Assembly (NCBI GenBank): GCA_014380625.1
Contig: JACMJL010000117.1
Span: 1-55,709 of the forward strand
Length of the DNA stretch: 55,709 bases
Direction of reading: 5' to 3'
From: Clostridiaceae bacterium
GTDB lineage: Bacteria; Bacillota; Clostridia; Clostridiales; Clostridiaceae
Part shown: piece after piece, positions 1 to 7,686 of the stretch
Position numbering within the stretch: the stretch's first letter is position 1
Layout: each line of letters opens with the position of its first letter
Notes under the pieces: model-generated
What the model was told of the DNA's origin: nothing
Seen by the model: the letters and a program-made list of their open reading frames with translations, nothing else
Database searches by the model: none
Position numbers and translations under genes: made by a program

Positions 1-289
1 AAGCAGAATTACGATTACACCAGAGGAACTTAGAACATCAGCTAGTAACTTTACAGCGAAATCAGGACAGGTAACTGATATAATCACATTTTTACAAAAT
101 GAGGTAAGTCGTTTAGAGAGTACATGGGAGGGCGCAGCACAAGATCAATTTTTCTTAGCTTTCACCGACATGGTTAAGGTTTTACAGCAATTTCCAGAAG
201 TTTGTAATGGGGTAACTGGACAATTAAATACAGTTGCTCAAACAATTGAAGATACAGATGCAGCTTTAGCTAGTTCACTTAAGGGTTAG
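1..289 (+). CDS. WXG100 family T7SS protein (5' end cut by window edge)
   Basis: Reading frame 2 is open from the window edge to a TAG at 287-289, giving 95 visible residues. WXG100 (ESAT-6-like) proteins are about 95-105 aa helical hairpins exported by type VII secretion, so only the start codon and perhaps a few residues are missing. The diagnostic W-x-G turn is visible as STWEGAAQD near the middle, with two amphipathic helices on either side and the usual early TPEEL segment. It has no signal peptide, as expected. Followed by a hairpin terminator and then the effector/immunity-like genes, it likely serves as the secreted partner for that locus. Whether the secretion ATPase (EssC) lies upstream cannot be seen here. 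Confidence 0.85.
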   Translation, partial: SRITITPEELRTSASNFTAKSGQVTDIITFLQNEVSRLESTWEGAAQDQFFLAFTDMVKVLQQFPEVCNGVTGQLNTVAQTIEDTDAALASSLKG

Positions 290-625
290 TTTAAAATACT
301 GTAATAAGCATGAAGTAAAAGAATATAAAAAAGTGTTTATGATTCTTGAGATAACAGAAAAACACTAACAAAAACATAAAGGCGCTGTCTTCAAAGGAAT
401 AAATAGGCTTGAGAAGGCAGCTTCCTTTTTTAAGGGAATAAAAATAATGAATAATGTAAATTGTATCTTGGTGAATAACCCAAGTATAGATGGGTGAGTA
501 GTCGAGATTTTTAATAAATAATTATAAAAGAATCTAAATATAAGATGCGTCAAATTAATATTCATAGAAATGCACTACGGATACTACTATCCGCTAATAA
601 ACTAATAAATCTAGGGGGTTAAAAT
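290..625. other. Intergenic stretch between WXG100 gene and small membrane gene
   Basis: No convincing gene is visible in these 336 bases on either strand. It holds a loose hairpin (AGTGTTT paired with AAACACT, about 332-367), a better terminator-like hairpin at 384-431, and an SD-like AGGGGG at 613-618 that belongs to the next small gene. A 66-codon minus-strand frame here lacks an SD and overlaps the hairpin, so I treat it as chance. Confidence 0.5.
384..431 (+). terminator. Rho-independent terminator after WXG100 gene
   Basis: GCTGTCTTC (384-392) pairs with GAAGGCAGC (413-421), nine pairs with one G-T, loop of 20, followed by TTCC and a T6 run. It lies about 95 nt after the WXG100 stop. 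The long loop lowers confidence. Confidence 0.5.
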
Positions 626-760
626 ATGAATTACAAAAGTAAGTTTTCTTTAACTAAGTTTAATAAAATATTTTTAAGAAGGGCTCTGATTATTGGAGGC
701 CCAGGAGCTATATTTTTTATTTACTTTCTTTTATGGTATTACCTAGAAGATAAACTCTAA
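626..760 (+). CDS. Small single-pass membrane protein (44 aa)
   Basis: ATG at 626 is preceded by AGGGGG with good spacing; the frame ends in TAA at 758-760. The 44-residue product has a basic N-terminus (several Lys/Arg before residue 20), one hydrophobic helix at about residues 21-39 (from ALIIGG to FLLWYY) and a short acidic tail, so it should be an inner-membrane peptide with the N-terminus inside. I recognise no family. It sits between the WXG100 gene and a zinc-ribbon membrane protein in the T7SS-like locus and could be an accessory or immunity peptide, but nothing in the sequence proves that. Confidence 0.5.
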   Translation: MNYKSKFSLTKFNKIFLRRALIIGGPGAIFFIYFLLWYYLEDKL

Positions 761-858
761 GTATCAGTATTAATTACAATCAAAGAATTTTACAAAAGTC
801 ATATATTTTTGAAGCTGAATTTGATAAAGAAAATTTAGTTTAAAGGAGCGATATAACT

Positions 859-1389
859 ATGAAATGTAGTAAATGTGGAGTAGAGATTGGTGAAAGCTCA
901 GATTTTTGCACCATATGTGGGAGTCAAATAAAGTTGAAAAATATGTCACGAGTATATGATTTTGATAAGCTACATCCAAAGGCTAGAATGGTACCTATAG
1001 TTTTGTTTGGGGTTTTGTCTCTCTGTTTTTTTGTTTTGCTTTTAATAGATAGTGCATTTATCTATTTATTTTGCCTTGTTGGATTTTTATTACTTTTATT
1101 TAGAAACACAGTTAATTATAAAAAAGGTAAGACAATTATATTTACAGATTATTATATAAAAATAAATTGGACATCATTAATGCAATCAACTTCTGAGACA
1201 ATATACGCTACAAAAATTAAAAATATCCAGCTTGGATTAGACCCACTAGAGAAGGGAATGACTTTTTGTCTCGACATAGCCACTTCCTATAAAAAAACAA
1301 AATTTAGGATTAGTATGGTTCAATACAATGAGTTGTGGGAATATTTCGAATGGTTTTGTAAGCTTCATAAAATAGAGTTACGTAAGTGA
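859..1389 (+). CDS. Zinc-ribbon membrane protein (176 aa)
   Basis: The N-terminus is a small zinc ribbon with CxxC pairs at C3/C6 and C17/C20 (KCSKCG and FCTICG). Two adjacent hydrophobic segments follow at about residues 46-62 and 66-81, then a soluble C-terminal part of roughly 90 residues rich in beta-type sequence, reminiscent of a bacterial PH-like domain. Start ATG at 859 has AAAGGAG ahead of it. Zinc-ribbon plus two-TM proteins occur widely in Firmicutes with unknown roles. Its place between the WXG100 gene and the effector-like gene suggests membership of the secretion/effector locus. Function not assigned. Confidence 0.75.
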   Translation: MKCSKCGVEIGESSDFCTICGSQIKLKNMSRVYDFDKLHPKARMVPIVLFGVLSLCFFVLLLIDSAFIYLFCLVGFLLLLFRNTVNYKKGKTIIFTDYYIKINWTSLMQSTSETIYATKIKNIQLGLDPLEKGMTFCLDIATSYKKTKFRISMVQYNELWEYFEWFCKLHKIELRK

Positions 1390-1514
1390 TTAATATAATT
1401 CATGCTATAGAGTTAAGTGACTAGGTAAAATAGGTACATTAGAACGGAATTACAGCAGCGGTAGCGGTGGTTTTTGATGAATAGGCAAAATATATACAAG
1501 TATAGGAGGGAATT

Positions 1515-2756
1515 ATGAGCGTATTGGTTGTTGATTATGGAGCATTAAGTAATTTAAATTCAACTGCTACTAGGTTAGCTAGTAAATTTCAAAAAAGAAT
1601 GGGGGATAATGAAGGTATAATTAAAAATTTAAATTCCATACCTACATCACGAGGCAATCTAGGTAATGCTAATTAATTTATTAAGAAAAAGAATGAGCAG
1701 TATCAGGCTAAAATTAATAAACTGAATGCATTTAAAACAAGGATAAGTGAGTTTTCTAAGGAGGTTGAAGAAACAGATAAAAGAGTTGCTAACCGTATTA
1801 CCCAGGAAACCAATGCGTTTAAAAAGGCAAATGGTATAAAGATTAGCATTTTTTCTGTTATTTGCAATGGTATTAAGACTACACTATTCCCTTGGACAAA
1901 GACACTTTTGGGAAGAAGAATTGAAAGCTGGATTGAACAAGGTGTAACAGATATAAAAAATGGAATTAAAGATTGGTATAAGAATGGTGGGAAATATCTA
2001 ATTAAAATTGTAAAAGTTGTTGCATTTGCAGCATTGGTAGTTGCAATAACAATATTAACTTTAGGAACTGGTGTAGCACTTTTTTTTGCTATATTATCCT
2101 TAGTTTTGTTAGCAATAAATACAGGCTCTTCAGTGTATTATAATATTAAAGCTTATCAAAATGGAGATAATAGGATAGAGGCAGAGAGGTTATCTGAAAA
2201 AAGTGGCTTTGAAATGGTAACGGCTACAGGTAAAGGATTGGATTGGTTATTCAACACAAATTATTTTGAAAAGAGTTTTTGTACCGTGTTCGTTGTAGCG
2301 AGCGTTATGGATTTTGGTTACGGAATTTTTAAATTGGGAACATCATTTAAAACTGAATTTAAAAATATTAAATTAGCTATGAAGTATGGCAATAGAAATG
2401 GCTCATTTGTAACTGGAGCTAAACATTTATTGAAAAAATCTTATACTTCCGTAAATGCGAAATTCACAAGAGACAACACAACTAAGATTTTAAAGCCGAT
2501 ACAGAAAATACTAAAAACTAGAACTCAAAATTACTACCCAGTTAGAAAAGTTATTAATAATGTATTAAAGCCTTATAAATATTATGTACAAGTAATAGAT
2601 AATTATACTTTAGTTCCTAAGTATAATAAAGGAAAGAAAATTGCTAAAAGAGTGGTTGATGCGATAAATGGTGATTTTAATATAAATTCTTCGTCAATGC
2701 CCAAAATTAACATACATCCAAGAATGAATATACCAAACTATAATAATATTAGGTGA
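1515..2756 (+). pseudogene. T7SS effector-like gene interrupted by an in-frame TAA
   Basis: ATG at 1515 has an excellent SD (TAGGAGGGAATT). The frame runs 53 codons to a TAA at 1674-1676 and then stays open, in the same frame, for 359 more codons to 2756. The second part has no ATG or plausible SD near its beginning; the first usable triplet is a TTG at 1908 without an SD. Read through, the product would be about 413 aa: a long helical N-terminal region (about 1-110, heptad-like, Lys/Glu rich) like the export domains of T7SS effectors, a strongly hydrophobic segment at about 155-190 with Gly-Thr-Gly spacing, a second weaker hydrophobic patch near 250-275, and a basic C-terminal region with no enzyme motif I recognise. 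CAA to TAA in the NAN-FIKKK context is the simplest origin. The downstream membrane proteins are its likely immunity partners. An active-effector reading would need readthrough or a sequencing error. Confidence 0.65.
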
Positions 2757-2766
2757 GGAGGCTGTT

Positions 2767-3534
2767 ATGAATACTTCAGAAAAACTTCATGAAATAAAAA
2801 ATCTACTTTCTAATAAAGGAGACACTAGGTATGAAGATTATCTAGATAAGGTCTTCAATTGTGTGGACTGTGAATTAGATACTTTTGTATATCAACAGTT
2901 AGAACTTGTACTTACGCAGTTTTGGAATAATAAGAATAATTTAGATGAGACCATGGAAAAAATAGAAGACTTAATTAGTAGCCGCAATGGAAAGAAGTAC
3001 CAAGAAAAATTGGGAATGGTAAGATATGAATTCGATAAGGCTAAATTCATTAAAGGCAATAAATATATTCTTTATATTATTTGCATACCGTTACTACTCT
3101 GCGTTTTGAGAATGCTATACCTTGAATTATATATGGGGGTTAGCAGGACAGTTAGCCAGTGGTTAATTGGATTCATAATTGTAATAGTTTTTATGTTGTT
3201 TATTCCATACCTATTTACTTATAATGCAAAAAAGGCTAAGTATAAAACAAATTTTATTGAAATTAAAGATAATATATGTATATATAACAAGATGCAGTCT
3301 GCACAATTTTTGACTGGTGTGGAGAGAAGAATGTACTACTTAAATAAAGTTTCAAAAATAGATTCGAATTCTAAATATGTGTTCCTATATGGAGAGATTG
3401 AGGTTAAAAAACATACAGAGGGATCAAAAAAAGTTGAACCTTATAAGACAATAAACAAATTGAAAATTCCTAATTATTATAAGAATATTGATGAAGTTAT
3501 TACCTTTATTTCTTTGAAAATCGTTAAGGACTAA
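2767..3534 (+). CDS. Tandem paralog 1 of immunity-like membrane protein (255 aa)
   Basis: First of three near-identical tandem genes; start ATG preceded by GTGAGGAGG 11 nt after the effector-like gene, so probably co-transcribed with it. The protein has a soluble acidic N-terminal helical domain (about 1-95, containing the invariant TQFWNNKNNLD stretch), a two-helix membrane hairpin (about 100-120 and 133-155), then a soluble basic domain beginning at TYNAKKAKYKTN and ending near KIPNYYK. I do not recognise a named family. Location directly after a T7SS effector-like gene, membrane anchoring and tandem duplication fit immunity proteins, as described for multi-copy membrane immunity genes beside staphylococcal T7SS toxin loci; that role is inferred. 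Confidence 0.75.
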   Translation: MNTSEKLHEIKNLLSNKGDTRYEDYLDKVFNCVDCELDTFVYQQLELVLTQFWNNKNNLDETMEKIEDLISSRNGKKYQEKLGMVRYEFDKAKFIKGNKYILYIICIPLLLCVLRMLYLELYMGVSRTVSQWLIGFIIVIVFMLFIPYLFTYNAKKAKYKTNFIEIKDNICIYNKMQSAQFLTGVERRMYYLNKVSKIDSNSKYVFLYGEIEVKKHTEGSKKVEPYKTINKLKIPNYYKNIDEVITFISLKIVKD

Positions 3535-3586
3535 AAGATACAATAATATAATTTAAAAATAAATATGAAATTGTGAGGAAGCTTTT

Positions 3587-4354
3587 ATGAATACTTCAGA
3601 AAAACTTCATGAAATAAAAAATCTGCTTTCCGATAAAGGAGACACTAGGTATGAAGATTATCTAGATAAGGTCTTCAATTGTATGGACTGTGAATTCGAT
3701 ACTTTTGTATATCAACAACTAGAACTTGTACTTACACAGTTTTGGAATAATAAGAATAATTTAGATGAGACCATGGAAAAAATAGAAGACTTAATTAGTA
3801 GCCACAATGGAAAGAAGTACCAAGAAAGATTAGGAATGGTAAGGTATGAATTCGATAGGAATAAGTTCTATAAAAACAACAAATATATTCTTTATATTAT
3901 TTGTATACCGTTAATGCTCTGCGTCCTGAGAATGATATATATCAAATTATATATGGGGGATAGATCCACATTTAGTTCGTGGCTAATTCCATTCATAATT
4001 GTAATAGTTAGCACTATGTTTATTCCATATCTTTTTACTTACAATGCAAAAAAGGCTAAGTATAAAACAAATTTTATTGAAATTAAAAATAATATTTGTA
4101 TATATGATAAGGCACAGTCTGCATCTATAGAAGCAGGGTTGGAGAGAAGAATGTACTACTTAAATAAAGTTTCAAAAATAGATTCGAATTCTAAATATGT
4201 GTTCCTATATGGAGAGATTGAGGTTATAAAACATACAGAGGGATCAAAAAAAGTTGAACCTTATAAGACAATAAACAAATTGAAAATTCCTAATTATTAT
4301 AAGAATATTGATGAAGTTATTACCTTTATTTCTTCGAAAATCATTAAAGACTAA
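3587..4354 (+). CDS. Tandem paralog 2 of immunity-like membrane protein (255 aa)
   Basis: Same length and architecture as the preceding copy and nearly identical in both soluble domains. Differences concentrate in the membrane hairpin and its loop: copy 1 has ELYMGVSRTVSQW where this copy has KLYMGDRSTFSSW, and a short stretch after the second helix changes from MQSAQFLTG to AQSASIEAG. SD GTGAGGAAG lies 8 nt before the ATG. The upstream spacer (about 3560-3586) closely matches the spacer before copy 3, showing that the duplication unit is gene plus leader. Likely an immunity variant that recognises a different effector allele. Confidence 0.75.
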   Translation: MNTSEKLHEIKNLLSDKGDTRYEDYLDKVFNCMDCEFDTFVYQQLELVLTQFWNNKNNLDETMEKIEDLISSHNGKKYQERLGMVRYEFDRNKFYKNNKYILYIICIPLMLCVLRMIYIKLYMGDRSTFSSWLIPFIIVIVSTMFIPYLFTYNAKKAKYKTNFIEIKNNICIYDKAQSASIEAGLERRMYYLNKVSKIDSNSKYVFLYGEIEVIKHTEGSKKVEPYKTINKLKIPNYYKNIDEVITFISSKIIKD

Positions 4355-4407
4355 AAGATACTGAAAATGTAATTTAGAAAGAAATATGAAATTGTGAGGA
4401 TGCCATT

Positions 4408-5175
4408 ATGAATACTTCTGAAAAACTTCATGAAATAAAAAATCTACTTTCAGATAAAGGAGATACTTTATATGAAGATTATCTAGATGACGTATACGAT
4501 TATATTGACTGTAAATTCAATGCTTTTGTATATCAGCAGTTAGAACTTGTACTTACACAGTTTTGGAATAATAAGAATAATTTAGATGTGACCATGGAAA
4601 AAATAGAAGACTTAATTAGCAGTCCTAATGGAAGGGAATACCAACGAAAATTGGGAATGGTAAGGTATGAATTCGATGGGGATAAGTTCTATAAAAACAA
4701 CAAATATATTCTTTATATTATTCCTATACCCGCAATAATCTCCAATTTAAGAATGATATATTATCAGTTATCTATAGGGATTAACATGACATTTGGCGAT
4801 TTGCTAATTGATCTCGGAACAACAATAGTTTTTTTATTGCTATTACCTTACCTATTTACTTACAATGCAAAAAAAGCTAAGTATAAAACAAATTTTTTTG
4901 AAATTAAAGATAACATATGTATATATAATAAGGCACAGTCTGCATCTATTAAAGCAGGGTTGGAGAGACGAATTTATTACTTGAATAAAGTTTCAAAAAT
5001 AGATTCGAATTCTAAATATGTGTGCCTATATGGAGAAATTGAGGTAAAAAAACATACAGAGGGATCAAAAAAAGTTGAACCTTATAAGACAATAGACAAA
5101 TTGAAAATTCCTAATTACTATAAGGATATTGATGAAGTTATTACCTTTATTGCTTCGAAAACCGTTAAAAACTAA
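4408..5175 (+). CDS. Tandem paralog 3 of immunity-like membrane protein (255 aa)
   Basis: Third and most diverged copy. The N-terminal domain differs at about ten positions (for example LYEDYLDDVYDYIDC) and the membrane hairpin is largely rewritten (IPIPAIISNLRMIYYQL; DLLIDLGTTIVFLLLL), whereas the C-terminal soluble domain remains almost unchanged. SD GTGAGGATG precedes the ATG. A strong hairpin at 5252-5294 closes the array. The gradient of divergence (1 and 2 close, 3 further away) suggests at least two successive duplications. No enzymatic motifs are visible. Confidence 0.75.
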   Translation: MNTSEKLHEIKNLLSDKGDTLYEDYLDDVYDYIDCKFNAFVYQQLELVLTQFWNNKNNLDVTMEKIEDLISSPNGREYQRKLGMVRYEFDGDKFYKNNKYILYIIPIPAIISNLRMIYYQLSIGINMTFGDLLIDLGTTIVFLLLLPYLFTYNAKKAKYKTNFFEIKDNICIYNKAQSASIKAGLERRIYYLNKVSKIDSNSKYVCLYGEIEVKKHTEGSKKVEPYKTIDKLKIPNYYKDIDEVITFIASKTVKN

Positions 5176-5251
5176 AAGAAGTTTGCATAAAGCAATAGCA
5201 AGAAAAGGTAGATGAGAATTAAATATATGGTTCAAACCTAATAGCAAAAAC

Positions 5252-5310
5252 ACTAAGGAAGTCATCTCTAAGGGGAAGAAATGACTTCCTTAGTTCATTA
5301 AATATTTTTT
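5252..5310 (+). terminator. Terminator closing the immunity-like array
   Basis: A perfect 14-bp stem: ACTAAGGAAGTCAT (5252-5265) pairs with ATGACTTCCTTAGT (5281-5294), loop 15 nt, with a T6 run further on at 5305-5310. It separates the T7SS-like locus from the radical SAM operon. Confidence 0.75.
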
Positions 5311-5369
5311 ATAGTAAATTACAATATGAAAACAATGTAACTTCCTGTATTTCTATAGTTACCCATTTA

Positions 5370-5378
5370 TGGTACAAT
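5370..5378 (+). promoter_or_regulatory. Extended -10 promoter of the radical SAM operon
   Basis: TGGTACAAT is a TGn-extended -10 element, 41 nt before the first start codon of the operon. The matching -35 position holds only a weak TTTCTA. It is the only good promoter I see between the array terminator and 5419, so it probably drives the whole 10-kb operon. Confidence 0.5.
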
Positions 5379-5418
5379 TTAATGAAGTACCCTTAAACAA
5401 AGGAGGAAATTAGAGAAT

Positions 5419-6126
5419 ATGATTAATTTAACTGGAGAAATTTTAGAAATAAAAGAATTAAGCAATGAAGATATAGATGTAATGTATAAATTAATGGATG
5501 AATTCTATGACAATATGACCTTTGAGGATTTTGGAAATGACTTAAAAGAAAAGGACTATTGCATTGTATTAAGAGACAATCTTAAATTTATAAAAGGCTT
5601 TTCAACACAAAAAATTATAGAAGTGTGTGTAAAGGATAAGAAAATACATGGTGTTTTCTCAGGAGATACTATCATACATAAGGATTATTGGGGAAGTTTT
5701 GAATTACATAAGGTATTTGCTAAATTTTTCTTTGATTATGCAGAGAAATATGAGGAGTTTTATTGGTTTTTAATTTCTAAAGGATACAAGACCTATAAGA
5801 TGTTACCAACATTTTTTAAGAAATCCTATCCTAACTATAGAGAGGAAACACCTAAATATATTAAAGATATTATTAATGCTTTTGGCAAGACCGCATATTC
5901 TGAGGACTTTGATGAAGCCTCAGGGGTAATAAAATATAAGCATGTAAAGGACAAGCTAAAAAAGGGTGTAGCAGATATCGATGATAAAAAACTAAAAGAT
6001 AAGGACATAAAATTTTTCGTGGAAATTAACCCAGCCTATTTAAAGGGCAATGATTTAGTATGTTTAGCAAAGATCCAAAAGGATAACTTAAAACCAACTG
6101 TAAAACGACTTTTTTATGGGCGGTAA
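5419..6126 (+). CDS. GNAT-like acyltransferase, first gene of radical SAM operon (235 aa)
   Basis: SD AAAGGAGGAA sits before the ATG. The protein looks like a divergent GNAT (N-acetyltransferase) fold: an N-terminal helix pair, a central strand/turn segment VFSGDTIIHKDYWGS where GNAT proteins bind the CoA pyrophosphate, and the later FLISKGYKTYKML strand-helix. A basic C-terminal extension of about 90 residues follows. GNAT enzymes transfer acyl groups from CoA or carrier proteins to amines or hydroxyls. Its stop lies 4 nt before the chosen start of the GH3-type gene, so the two are translationally linked. The substrate is unknown; the assignment rests on fold-like features and context, not on a complete motif. 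Confidence 0.55.
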   Translation: MINLTGEILEIKELSNEDIDVMYKLMDEFYDNMTFEDFGNDLKEKDYCIVLRDNLKFIKGFSTQKIIEVCVKDKKIHGVFSGDTIIHKDYWGSFELHKVFAKFFFDYAEKYEEFYWFLISKGYKTYKMLPTFFKKSYPNYREETPKYIKDIINAFGKTAYSEDFDEASGVIKYKHVKDKLKKGVADIDDKKLKDKDIKFFVEINPAYLKGNDLVCLAKIQKDNLKPTVKRLFYGR

Positions 6127-6130
6127 TTCT

Positions 6131-7660
6131 ATGATAGAAAAATTATATTGTTATTTAGTTAACTCCCTATGCTGTGCCTTATACAGAAGGGAATATAGGA
6201 AATATATTAATAATGAGAGCATTGGAGAAGTTCAAAAAGAAAAGTTATTTAAAATTATTAAAGATAATAGTGAAACGGACTATGGCTTGAAATATGGATT
6301 TAAGGATATTAAAACTGTTGAAGAGTTTCAAGAAAAGGTACCCTTTACAGACTATGAGGATTACTTACCGTACATTGAAGAAATAAAAAAGGGTAAAAAA
6401 AATATATTAACAAGTGAAGATGTATTATTATTAGAAAAAACTAGTGGCTCAGTATCAAGTAGTAAACTAATTCCTTATACTGACTCCTTAAAGAGAGAAT
6501 TTCAATGTGGAATAAAACCTTGGGTCTATAATCTATATACAAGTATCCCTAGGGTAAAATGGGGGAAAAGTTATTGGTCGGTTACTCCCATAGAAACTGA
6601 AAAGGAATATACAGAAGGCGGGATACCCATTGGATTTGAAGAGGATAGTGAATATTTTGGAAAGATAGAAAAGCTGTTAATGAATAAAATTTTTGTAACT
6701 CCAAAGGATATTGCAAAAGAAAGTGATATAGAAAGCTTTCAGTTTAAAACAATGCAGGCTCTATTAAAGTGTAAAAATCTAACACTTATATCAATATGGA
6801 ATCCAACCTTTTTCCTTCTATTACTGGAATATTTAGATGGAAATAGTGAAAATCTACTTTTGTCACTTAAAAAGAGTAGAAGAGAAGAAATATTTCAATA
6901 TATAAAAGCAAAAGAATACACAAAAATTTGGCCTAACTTAAAGGTTATTAGTTGTTGGATGGATGGGAACGCTAAGGTCTATGGAGAAAGATTACAAGAA
7001 GTTTTTAACGGGGTTATCATTCAGTCTAAAGGTCTTCTTGCAACAGAAGGGTTTGTTTCCTTTTCCTTTACTAAGGAAAAAGGCTCTAGATTAAGTTATA
7101 ATTCGCATTTTTTTGAATTCATTTCTTTGAAGGATGGAGAAGTATATTTAGCTGAAGAGCTGAAAGAAAATCAGAGATATGAAGTTGTCTTAACCACAAG
7201 TGGAGGGTTATATAGATATAAAATTAAGGATGTTATAGAAGTTTGTGGTTTTTCCAAGGAAACCCCAAGAATTATTTTTACTGGCAGAAGGGACAAGGTA
7301 TCTGACCTTTTTGGTGAAAAATTGAATGAAGACTTTATTAAAAACATGATAGAAGATTTGAATATAAAAAAGGATTTTTTTATGATTGCCCCAGAAGAAG
7401 ATAGATATGTATTATACCTAAAGACTAAAGAAGAATTGCCAGAAATAGATGAACTATTTAGAAGGAATTTTCATTATGATTATTGCAGGAAACTTGGACA
7501 ACTTAAAAAACTAAGAATATTTTTATTACAGGGAAATCCAGAAAAAGAGTATATAGATGAATGTATTAAAAGAGGACAAAGAATGGGAGATGTAAAACCA
7601 ATAATTCTATCCTTAAAGGGTGGATGGGATAAGGTTTTTACAGGACATTACCTGGACTGA
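6131..7660 (+). CDS. GH3-family acyl-acid amide synthetase (509 aa)
   Basis: The ATG at 6131 (product begins MIEKLYCYLV) is preferred because GGGCGG lies 7 nt upstream; an earlier in-frame ATG at 6116 has no SD. The protein matches the GH3 branch of the ANL adenylating superfamily: N-terminal helices, ATP-binding loop LEKTSGSVSSSKLIPYT (about 101-117), a GLLATEGFVSF acceptor/adenylate motif (about 300), and the YRYKIKDVIEVCGF...TGRRDKVS hinge leading to a short C-terminal domain. GH3 enzymes adenylate a carboxylic acid and join it to an amine, best known from plant auxin and jasmonate conjugation; bacterial homologues occur in biosynthetic loci. Here it probably activates or conjugates the acid intermediate of the operon's pathway. 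Full family length, no visible damage. Confidence 0.85.
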   Translation: MIEKLYCYLVNSLCCALYRREYRKYINNESIGEVQKEKLFKIIKDNSETDYGLKYGFKDIKTVEEFQEKVPFTDYEDYLPYIEEIKKGKKNILTSEDVLLLEKTSGSVSSSKLIPYTDSLKREFQCGIKPWVYNLYTSIPRVKWGKSYWSVTPIETEKEYTEGGIPIGFEEDSEYFGKIEKLLMNKIFVTPKDIAKESDIESFQFKTMQALLKCKNLTLISIWNPTFFLLLLEYLDGNSENLLLSLKKSRREEIFQYIKAKEYTKIWPNLKVISCWMDGNAKVYGERLQEVFNGVIIQSKGLLATEGFVSFSFTKEKGSRLSYNSHFFEFISLKDGEVYLAEELKENQRYEVVLTTSGGLYRYKIKDVIEVCGFSKETPRIIFTGRRDKVSDLFGEKLNEDFIKNMIEDLNIKKDFFMIAPEEDRYVLYLKTKEELPEIDELFRRNFHYDYCRKLGQLKKLRIFLLQGNPEKEYIDECIKRGQRMGDVKPIILSLKGGWDKVFTGHYLD

Positions 7661-7686
7661 TTTAATTTAGAAAGGACTGAAATAAA

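Larger units (their letters stand above)
2767..5175 (+). repeat. Three-copy tandem gene duplication, unit about 820 bp
   Basis: The start codons are 820 and 821 bp apart, and the spacer before copies 2 and 3 (AAATATGAAATTGTGAGGA) is shared. Identity is high in the first ~300 and last ~280 bases of each gene and low in the central ~130 bases that encode the membrane hairpin. Confidence 0.9.

Noticed and set aside
365..565. 66-codon minus-strand frame near the window start
   Set aside because: No SD, low-complexity hydrophobic product, and it covers a terminator hairpin.
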